From DATGZH01 sp035297265 (GTDB lineage Bacteria; Actinomycetota; Acidimicrobiia; Acidimicrobiales; RAAP-2): DNA of 64,000 nucleotides. The position numbers and the translations under genes are program-made. The notes beneath the pieces were generated by a model that was given only the letters and a program-made list of their open reading frames with translations, made no database searches and was not told where the DNA came from. Of this stretch, positions 57,939-64,000 are shown piece by piece. The first letter of the stretch is position 1. Every line of letters starts with the position of its first letter. The stretch is taken from NCBI GenBank assembly GCA_035297265.1, contig DATGZH010000053.1, positions 52,655 to 116,654 of the forward strand, in the 5' to 3' direction.

Positions 57939-59348
57939 TCAGCTGGCCGGGCTCACCGAGCTCATGTTGAAGTCGTGGACCCGCAGCGGCGGCATGGCCG
58001 TTTGGTTGTACCACTCGCCGAACTCGCGCCCGATGGCCCGCACGGTCGTGCCGGCCTCCGTGGCCCGGCCGAGGAAGTCGACGGGGCTCTCGTTGAAGCG
58101 GAAGTTGTTGACCGCACCGACCACCTCGCCGTGCTCGACGAGGTAGACGCCGTCGCGCGTGAGGCCGGTCAGGAGGAGGGTCGCCGGGTCGACCTCCCTG
58201 ATGTACCAGAGGCACGTGAGGAGAAGACCCCGTTCGGTGCGGGCCACGAGGTCGTCGAGGCTGCCCTCGGCGCCCGGCAGCTCGAGCACCAGGTTGTCGA
58301 TCGGTGCGGCCACCGGCGCGTGCGAAAGCGCCGCCCGGGCCCGGTGGTAGCGGAGGCGCTCGAGCCGTCCGTCCTCGAGCCAGGTCGTGCGCCCGAGCGG
58401 CAGGCCGTTGTCGAACACCGAGTCGTCGGGCCCCGACATCGCGGTGGTGAGGAAGGGCGCGCATTGCAGACCGGCCTCCGCCGGGTCGCTCCGGAGCTCG
58501 TAGGGGAGCGGGGCGAGCGTGTCGCCGACCCGGGTCCCGCCGCCCTTCTTGGAGAAGACCGTGCGTCCCTCCTCGGCCTCCTGCCCGCTGGCCGACTCGA
58601 GGAGGTAGATCATGAGGTCGGCCACCGCCTCGGGCGGCGCCACCACCTCGTAGCGCCCCTCGGGCAGCTCGATCCGCCGCTCGGCCCAGCCCAGTCGCCG
58701 GGTCAGCCGCTCGTCCATGGCCTCGATCGTCACGTCGCTGAAGTCCGCGGTGCCCGCCCCCGTCCAGGCCGAGCGGGTGCCGTCGGCGCTCCGGGCCACG
58801 AGCTGGAGCGAGCCGGTCGGCTGCGTGTGGCGGAGGCGCACGCCGGTCGAGGTACCGAGGGAGACCGTCGACTGGCGGTGCTCGGCGAAGCCGGCGAGCA
58901 CCCGGTCCTCCTTCTTGGCCTTGTCGAAGGCCTCGGCCAACCCGGTGAGCACGTCGCTCAGTACCGACAGGTGGGTGAGCACCGGCGGCGCCCCGAAGTC
59001 GCCACTCGGCCCGGCGGCCTCGGCCCGGGTGAGCAGCGGCGACGCGTCCTCGGCCGGCGGCGAGCCGGCCGCGTCGCGCTCGGCCGCCGCCACGAGCTCG
59101 GCCAGGTCGGCCGGGCCGGCCCGGCGGGCCACGCCGGCCGACGTGCCGCCCCCGCTGGCCTGCAGGCTGATCACCGTCACCCGGCGGTCCCGCCGCACGC
59201 CGTTCGTCGTGGTCGTGTTGTTGGCGAAGCGCACCTCGGCCTCGGAGGTGTCCTCGACGAGGACGATGCAACCCTCGCCGCCCGCCTGTTCGAGGGCGGT
59301 CTCTACGACCTCGGCGGCCGGCGGGAGGTTCTCGGCCCGCCCGCTCAC
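57939..59348 (-). CDS. pmbA: TldE/PmbA family protein (non-catalytic partner of TldD)
   Basis: 469 residues. It has the TldD/PmbA fold but no HExxxH motif, as expected of TldE. RFANNTTTTNGVRRDRRVTVIS, GTSTGVRLRHTQPTGSLQL, PFLTTAMSG and LWYIREVDPATLLLTGLTRDGVYLVEHGE are family positions. TldD and TldE form a heterodimeric metalloprotease that degrades unfolded peptides in a channel. GTG 59348 overlaps the TldD stop by 4 nt. Confidence 0.88.
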   Translation of the reverse strand: MSGRAENLPPAAEVVETALEQAGGEGCIVLVEDTSEAEVRFANNTTTTNGVRRDRRVTVISLQASGGGTSAGVARRAGPADLAELVAAAERDAAGSPPAEDASPLLTRAEAAGPSGDFGAPPVLTHLSVLSDVLTGLAEAFDKAKKEDRVLAGFAEHRQSTVSLGTSTGVRLRHTQPTGSLQLVARSADGTRSAWTGAGTADFSDVTIEAMDERLTRRLGWAERRIELPEGRYEVVAPPEAVADLMIYLLESASGQEAEEGRTVFSKKGGGTRVGDTLAPLPYELRSDPAEAGLQCAPFLTTAMSGPDDSVFDNGLPLGRTTWLEDGRLERLRYHRARAALSHAPVAAPIDNLVLELPGAEGSLDDLVARTERGLLLTCLWYIREVDPATLLLTGLTRDGVYLVEHGEVVGAVNNFRFNESPVDFLGRATEAGTTVRAIGREFGEWYNQTAMPPLRVHDFNMSSVSPAS

Positions 59349-60847
59349 CGGCCCGACTCCGCCTTGGCGTTGAGGATCCGCACGTCGCGGACGAGGACCG
59401 CCGGACAGCCGTGGCTGACCGGCGCCACCTGCCCCGGCTGGCCCTTGCCGCAGTTGAAGGCCCCGCCGAGCAGGTAGGTGGACCGCCCTCCCACCGCCTC
59501 CATCGAGCCCCAGAAGTCGGTGGTCGTGGCCTGGTAGGCGACGTCGCGCAGCTGCCCGGCCAGCTTGCCCCCCTCGATGCGGAAGAAGCGCTGGCCGGTG
59601 AACTGGAAGTTGTAGCGCTGCATGTCGATCGACCAGCTCTTGTCACCCAAGATGTAGATGCCCCGCTCGACGCCGCCGAGCAGCTCCTCGGTCGTCGGGC
59701 CCTCGCCCGCCCCCGGCTGCAGGGACACGTTGGCCATCCGCTGGATCGGCACGTGGAGCGGCGAGTCGGCGTAGGCGCAGCCGTTGGAGCGGGCGAAGCC
59801 CATGGCGGCGGCGATCGTCCGGTCGAGCTGGTAGCCGACGAGCACGCCGTCGCGCACGATGTCGAAGGACTGCCCGGCCACGCCCTCGTCGTCGATGGCC
59901 ACCGTGGCCAGGCCGTGCTCGGTCGTGCGGTCGCCGACCACGTGCATGACCGGCGACCCGTAACGGAGCTCGTTCAGCTGGTCGAACGTGGCGAACGAGG
60001 TGCCGGCGTAGGCCGCCTCGTAGCCCATCGCCCGGTCGAGCTCGGTGGCGTGGCCGATCGACTCGTGGATGGTGAGCCAGAGGTTGGTCGGGTCGATCAC
60101 GAGGTCGTAGCGCCCGGGCTCGACCGACGGTGCGGCGAGCTTGGCCGCTAGTAGCTCGGGGACCTGCGCCAGCTCCCCTTCGAAGTCCCAGCCGTCGCCG
60201 TGGAGGTACTCCCAGCCCCGGCCGACCGGCGGGGCCAGCGTGCGCATCGTCTCGAACCCGCCGTCGGCGTCGAGGGCGAGAGCCTCGACGACCGGGTGGA
60301 TGCGCACCCGGTGCTGACGGGCCACGGTGCCGGCCAGGTCGGCGTAGGCCTTGTCCTCGCTCACCGCGAGAACACCCGCCGTCACGTGGTCGACGCCGGG
60401 GGCGTCGAGGAGACGGCGGCTCCACTGCTCGAGCAGCGCCACCTTGTCGGCGAGTGGGACGTCCGCCGGGTCGGTCGTGTACGGCGAGGACCACGTCACG
60501 TCGCCGTGCGGGGGCTCGTCGGCCAGCTCGACCAGACGACCGAGGGCCACCGAGGTGGCCCGGGCCGCGGCCACCGCCTCGTCGGCCAGTTCGGCCGCCG
60601 CCTCGGCGGTGGGCGCCACGGTGGCCGCGAAGCCGATCGACCCGTCGTGGACCACCCGGAGGCCCACGCCCACCTCCAGGTCGTCGGCGGCCGTCTCCAG
60701 CCGACCGTCGCGCAGCCGCACGGCCTGGGAGCGGATGCGCTCCACCCGAACCTCGGCCTGCCGGCACCCGAGCTCGCCCGCCCGGTGCAGCGCGGCTTCG
60801 TGGACCCGGCTTACCTGCTCCGGGTCCGAGAGGTCGGTCATGGTCAC
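59345..60847 (-). CDS. tldD: TldD family metalloprotease (catalytic subunit)
   Basis: 500 residues. The zinc motif HESIGHATELDR (HExxxH) lies near 263-268, followed by GTSFATFDQLNELRYGSPVMHVVGDRTTEHGLATVAIDDEG and the family C-terminus with RDVRILNAKAE. It cleaves peptides in complex with TldE. TAGCGT ends 7 nt before GTG 60847, so the gene is probably leaderless from that codon; an ATG two codons in is the alternative. Confidence 0.9.
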   Translation of the reverse strand: MTMTDLSDPEQVSRVHEAALHRAGELGCRQAEVRVERIRSQAVRLRDGRLETAADDLEVGVGLRVVHDGSIGFAATVAPTAEAAAELADEAVAAARATSVALGRLVELADEPPHGDVTWSSPYTTDPADVPLADKVALLEQWSRRLLDAPGVDHVTAGVLAVSEDKAYADLAGTVARQHRVRIHPVVEALALDADGGFETMRTLAPPVGRGWEYLHGDGWDFEGELAQVPELLAAKLAAPSVEPGRYDLVIDPTNLWLTIHESIGHATELDRAMGYEAAYAGTSFATFDQLNELRYGSPVMHVVGDRTTEHGLATVAIDDEGVAGQSFDIVRDGVLVGYQLDRTIAAAMGFARSNGCAYADSPLHVPIQRMANVSLQPGAGEGPTTEELLGGVERGIYILGDKSWSIDMQRYNFQFTGQRFFRIEGGKLAGQLRDVAYQATTTDFWGSMEAVGGRSTYLLGGAFNCGKGQPGQVAPVSHGCPAVLVRDVRILNAKAESGR

Positions 60848-60894
60848 CGACGGGACGCTACCCCGGTGCGGTGGCGGCGAGCCCGGCGTTCGTC

Positions 60895-61881
60895 TCAGGC
60901 CGTGGGCTGGCGGGGCTCGAGGCCGGCGGCGCGATAGATGGCGTCGATGAGGGCCATGTTCTTCACCGCCTCGGACGGCGGCGTGAGCACCGGCCCGCCG
61001 GCCACCGCGGCCACGAACGCCTTCAGCTGGAAGTCGTAGGTGGCCTCACGGGTGAGGTGTTCGACCCGGTGGCCGAGACGGGTTCGCACGGCGAGCCGGT
61101 GCCAGGCCTGGGGGCTGTAGGGGTTGATGACCTTGAGCTCGCCCCGATCACCGACGACCCGCGCCGTCGCCCGCAGGAGGTCCGACGACAGCATCGAACA
61201 CCGCACGTCGCCGGTGGCGCCGCCGGGGATGAGCAATGTCGCCCGCATGGCCCGGTCGACCCCCGGTGAGGCGAGCTTGGCCGTGGCCGTGAGGACCTCG
61301 GGCTCGGTGCCGGCCAGCGTGCGCAGGAGGTGCACGGGGTAGCAGCCGGCGTCCATGAGGGCGCCGCCGGCCAGGTCGAGCTGGTAGCGGATGTCGCCCT
61401 TGTTCGGGAGCGGGAAGCACAGCGCCGTCTCGATGTGCTCGATCTCCCCGAGCTCCCCACTGGTCACGACGTCGACCATGCGGGCGGCGAGCGGGTGATA
61501 GCGGTAGTGGAAGGCCTCCATCACGACGAGGCCCGACCTCTCCGCCGCCTTGGCCACCGTCTCGGCCTCCTCGGCGTTGGCGGTGAAGGGCTTCTCGCAG
61601 AGCACGTGCTTGCCCGCGGCGAGGGCGGCCAGCGTCCAGCGGCCGTGCAGGCCGTTCGGGAGCGGGTTGTACACCGCGTCGATGTCGGGGTCGTTGACCA
61701 GGTCCTCGTAGGTGGCCACGGTTCGCTCCACCCCGTGGCGGCGGGCGAAGGCTTTCGCTCGCTCCGGGTCGCGCGCCGCCACCGCGCCCACCCGGGCCAC
61801 GCCGGTGCGCAGGCACGGCTTCACGAGGGCGCCCGGGGTGATCCGCGCTGCGCCGAGGGTCCCGATCCGCAGTTGGCTCAT
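60895..61881 (-). CDS. Gfo/Idh/MocA family oxidoreductase
   Basis: 328 residues. LRIGTLGAARITPGALVKPCL is the NAD(P)-binding strand; DPDIDAVYNPLPNGLHGRWTLAALAAGKHVLCEKPFTANAEEA holds the hallmark EKP; and DLAGGALMDAGCYPVHLLRTL matches the GGGALMDIGCY family position. It oxidises or reduces a sugar or cyclic polyol; the substrate is unknown. ATG 61881 with GAGGA upstream. Divergent from the secreted glycosidase-like gene. Confidence 0.9.
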   Translation of the reverse strand: MSQLRIGTLGAARITPGALVKPCLRTGVARVGAVAARDPERAKAFARRHGVERTVATYEDLVNDPDIDAVYNPLPNGLHGRWTLAALAAGKHVLCEKPFTANAEEAETVAKAAERSGLVVMEAFHYRYHPLAARMVDVVTSGELGEIEHIETALCFPLPNKGDIRYQLDLAGGALMDAGCYPVHLLRTLAGTEPEVLTATAKLASPGVDRAMRATLLIPGGATGDVRCSMLSSDLLRATARVVGDRGELKVINPYSPQAWHRLAVRTRLGHRVEHLTREATYDFQLKAFVAAVAGGPVLTPPSEAVKNMALIDAIYRAAGLEPRQPTA

Positions 61882-61990
61882 GTCACGTCCTCGTCGAGTC
61901 GCTGGCCACGGTAGTGGCTCGGGCGTGGCGCGACCCCGTGGACGGCCACGCGTAGGCTTGCCCGGTCCGTCGGAGCCCGGAGGGGGGTCG

Positions 61991-63841
61991 GTGCCTACGA
62001 CCACGAGCAGCCTGAGACGATGCCGCGTCCCCGCGGTCGGCCGCTCGTGGCGACGGGCCGTCCTCGCCGCGCTCGTGCTGGCCGTGCCGGTGCTCGTGCT
62101 GGCCGCGCCGTCAGCACCGGCGGCCGCCGTGTCCGGCACCTACAGCAACCCGCTCACCGGCGACGCCCCCGACCCCGACATCGTGCTCGTGAACGGCACC
62201 TACTACGCCTTCACCACCGGCAACCCCGTCGAGCGCATCGAGGAGTTCCAGTCGACCGACCTGGCCCACTGGGGCCAGGTGGCCTTCCCCGGCGCCCTCA
62301 CGAATGATCCGCCCTGGGCCTTCGCCGGGGAGGAATGGGCGCCGAGCGTGGCAGAGATCGGCGGGCAGTGGGTGATGTACTACGCCACGTTCGACATCAC
62401 GACCGAGACCCACTGCATCTCGGTCGCCACGTCGGCCAACGTCGCCGGCCCCTACGTCGACAACTCGGCCGGACCGCTCGTCTGCCAGTCGGGCTACGGC
62501 GGCGACCTCGACCCCGACTACTTCGTGGACGCCAACGGCACGCCCTACCTCGTCTGGAAGTCCCAACCCGGCCTTTACGCGCCGGAGGCGCAGCTCTGGT
62601 CGGAGCCCCTCGCGGCGAACGGCCTCTCGTTCGTGCCCGAGACCAGCCCGACCCCGATCCTCGACCAGAACCAGGCCTGGGAGTCGACGATCGAGAACCC
62701 CAACATGGTGCTCGTCGGGAACGAGTACTACCTCTTCTACTCCGGCGGGAACTGGATGGACTCGTCGTACGCCATCGGCTACGCCGTGTGCCAGAGCCCG
62801 CTCGGCCCCTGCGCCAAGCCGTACGACCACCCGATCTTCCACTCGACCGCTCAGGTGGTGGGGCCGGGCGGCGACTGGGCCTTCGGCGACGCGACGGGGC
62901 AGTGGTGGATGGCCTACGCCGCCTGGACGGGGGGCAACGTCGGCTACCCGGGGGGCGCCCGGAGCATGCGCCTCGACCCGCTCTGCTTTTCGAGCGGCCA
63001 CCAGGGGGGCATCGCCAACCCGGTCGTGTCCGGGCCGACGACCGGTCCAGAGCCGCTCCAGCAGACCTGCCCGGCCACCGACGACGTCGGGCAGTACCGC
63101 CTCGTGGCGGCGGACGGGGGGATCTTCGCCTTCGGTGGCGCCCCGTACTTCGGCTCGAAGGGCGGGCAGTTCCTCCTCTTCCTCCGCATCGTCGACGCGG
63201 CGACCGACCCGGCCACGGAGGGGTACTGGGAGGTGGCCTCGAACGGCGCGGTCTACGGGTTCAACGCCCCGTTCCTCGGCGACGCCAGCAGGGACGTCCA
63301 GCCGGGCCAGCCGATCGTGGCGATGACCGCCACCCCCGACGGCGGCGGGTACTGGCTCGTGTCGGACACGGGCGCGGTCTACGCGTTCGGCGACGCGCCG
63401 TACGTGGGCTCGATGGCCGGCCAGCCGCTCGCCAGCCCCATCGTGGGCATGGCGGCCACGCCCGACGGCAAGGGCTACTGGCTGGTGGCGGCGGACGGGG
63501 GCATCTTCGCCTTCGGCGACGCGCCCTACCTCGGCTCGATGGGTGGCCAACCGCTGAACCGGCCGATCGTGGGCATGGCCGCGATGCCCGACGGCAAGGG
63601 CTACTGGCTGGTGGCGGCGGACGGCGGCATCTTCGCCTACGGCGACGCCCCGTTCCGGGGGTCGACCGGCAGTCTCACGCTCAATCAGCCGATCGTCGGC
63701 ATGCTGCCCGAGGGGGCCGGCGGTGGCTACTGGCTCGTGGCCGCCGACGGGGGGATCTTCGCGTTCGGCTCGGCGCCCTACGAAGGGTCGACCGGCGGGC
63801 TGCCCCTCATCGCGCCGGTCGTGGCGGTGAACCCGGGGTAG
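61991..63841 (+). CDS. Secreted GH43-like glycoside hydrolase with C-terminal Acidimicrobiia repeats
   Basis: 616 residues. Signal peptide: basic LRRCRVPAVGRSWRR, a hydrophobic stretch, then APAAA. The GH43 five-bladed propeller (~48-370) has the base Asp in APDPDIVLVNGTYYAF, the modulator Asp in DLDPDYFVDANGTPYLVWK, and the acid Glu in STIENPNMVLVGNEYYLFY. GH43 enzymes cleave arabinans or xylans. Residues ~372-616 are six ~42-residue repeats (YWLVAADGGIFAFGDAPYLG). GTG 61991 has GGAGGGGGG upstream. The glycosidase lies divergent to an oxidoreductase that often handles sugars. Confidence 0.85.
   Translation: MPTTTSSLRRCRVPAVGRSWRRAVLAALVLAVPVLVLAAPSAPAAAVSGTYSNPLTGDAPDPDIVLVNGTYYAFTTGNPVERIEEFQSTDLAHWGQVAFPGALTNDPPWAFAGEEWAPSVAEIGGQWVMYYATFDITTETHCISVATSANVAGPYVDNSAGPLVCQSGYGGDLDPDYFVDANGTPYLVWKSQPGLYAPEAQLWSEPLAANGLSFVPETSPTPILDQNQAWESTIENPNMVLVGNEYYLFYSGGNWMDSSYAIGYAVCQSPLGPCAKPYDHPIFHSTAQVVGPGGDWAFGDATGQWWMAYAAWTGGNVGYPGGARSMRLDPLCFSSGHQGGIANPVVSGPTTGPEPLQQTCPATDDVGQYRLVAADGGIFAFGGAPYFGSKGGQFLLFLRIVDAATDPATEGYWEVASNGAVYGFNAPFLGDASRDVQPGQPIVAMTATPDGGGYWLVSDTGAVYAFGDAPYVGSMAGQPLASPIVGMAATPDGKGYWLVAADGGIFAFGDAPYLGSMGGQPLNRPIVGMAAMPDGKGYWLVAADGGIFAYGDAPFRGSTGSLTLNQPIVGMLPEGAGGGYWLVAADGGIFAFGSAPYEGSTGGLPLIAPVVAVNPG
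63090..63838 (+). repeat. Six tandem ~42-residue repeats in the GH43-like protein
   Basis: Near-identical units YWLVAADGGIFAFGDAP-LGSMGGQPLN-PIVGMAA-PDGKG; copies four and five (63468-63720) are close to identical at DNA level. The same family as 21503-22289. Confidence 0.85.
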
Positions 63842-63845
63842 GGGA

Positions 63846-63861
63846 GGTCCCGGCGGGGACC
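63846..63861 (+). terminator. Hairpin after the GH43-like gene
   Basis: GGTCCC-GGCG-GGGACC, a perfect 6-bp stem starting 5 nt after the stop codon; no T tract. Confidence 0.4.
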
Positions 63862-64000
63862 GCCGGCTCGGTCGACGCTCCTATCGGTGATGTCAAGCAA
63901 CTCGGGGCTCTTGTCGGGTGTGAAGACAACGGGCGGATCAATGAAGGGCCACTCGGACTTTGGAGGGCAAGCTCTTATCAAGCCACGCGTCTTTGAGAGT
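63862..64000. other. Unassigned lower-GC end of the window
   Basis: 139 bases with visibly lower GC than the rest of the window. No start codon with a ribosome site, no domain and no terminal repeat could be identified. Too short to judge. Confidence 0.3.

Noticed and set aside
1..64000. CRISPR arrays, tRNA or rRNA genes, insertion sequences, prophage genes
   Set aside because: None was recognised: no regularly spaced short repeats, no tRNA-like cloverleaf with CCA or T-loop, no transposase or integrase motif. The only tandem repeats are the coding repeats at 21503-22289 and 63090-63838.

Overview
This is a gene-dense, high-GC (roughly 70%) bacterial chromosome segment. Codons end mostly in G or C, GTG starts are frequent, and several genes look leaderless (a TANNNT -10 box ending 5-7 nt before the start codon). 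F420-dependent and acyl-CoA enzymes fit Actinobacteriota. The two secreted proteins with about 42-residue 'YWLVAADGGIFAFGDAP' repeats fit class Acidimicrobiia best. I saw no rRNA, tRNA, CRISPR array, transposase or prophage gene, so no closer taxonomic placement is possible.

Layout. 1-10.6 kb is a signalling block on the + strand: the end of a degenerate-GGDEF protein, a NarL-type regulator, a hybrid histidine kinase, a 1307-residue REC-PAS-GGDEF-EAL-kinase-like-degenerate GGDEF protein, a protein with a B12-binding-like fold whose gene overlaps it, and a DegS/NarX-type kinase. 10.8-18.8 kb is mixed: a delta-60-repeat secreted protein, an LLM oxidoreductase, a DUF4234 protein, a flavodoxin, a coupled operon of universal stress protein, metallophosphoesterase, small ORF and SRPBCC protein, and an acyl-CoA mutase large subunit. 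19-22.3 kb encodes a large secreted protein with 14 cysteine-paired repeats. 22.6-24.7 kb holds an ABC exporter preceded by a 25-codon leader ORF. 24.8-29.9 kb has a tyrosine phosphatase, a divergent crotonase / CoA-transferase / amidohydrolase group and a small cyclic-nucleotide-binding protein. 29.9-34.6 kb has a hopanoid-type epimerase/aminotransferase pair, a flavin disulfide reductase and two small membrane proteins.

34.7-53.6 kb is dominated by potassium uptake. A kdpFABC operon lies behind a long structured leader and converges with kdpE and a short kdpD (kinase half only). The missing N-terminal half of KdpD is a separate gene transcribed divergently from the kinase and coupled to an acyl-CoA dehydrogenase. 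After a hypothetical gene, TrmO, a Baeyer-Villiger-type monooxygenase and a tandem universal stress protein comes a second Kdp system in the unusual order kdpB-kdpC-kdpA. Both Kdp operons begin with a related one-helix small protein, and their upstream regions share an exact 15-base element.

53.6-61.9 kb is a minus-strand run of metabolic and protein-turnover genes: dienelactone hydrolase, M20 peptidase, EamA transporter, DUF4349 protein, TldE/TldD and a Gfo/Idh/MocA oxidoreductase. The window closes with a secreted GH43-like protein fused to the same repeats as the 19-22 kb protein, then about 160 bases of unassigned lower-GC sequence.

The points most worth following are the shared leader/operator element and split sensor of the two Kdp systems, the signalling protein whose phosphoacceptor histidine is replaced by arginine, and the leader peptide of the ABC exporter. 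Function calls are read from motifs; no database search was run.
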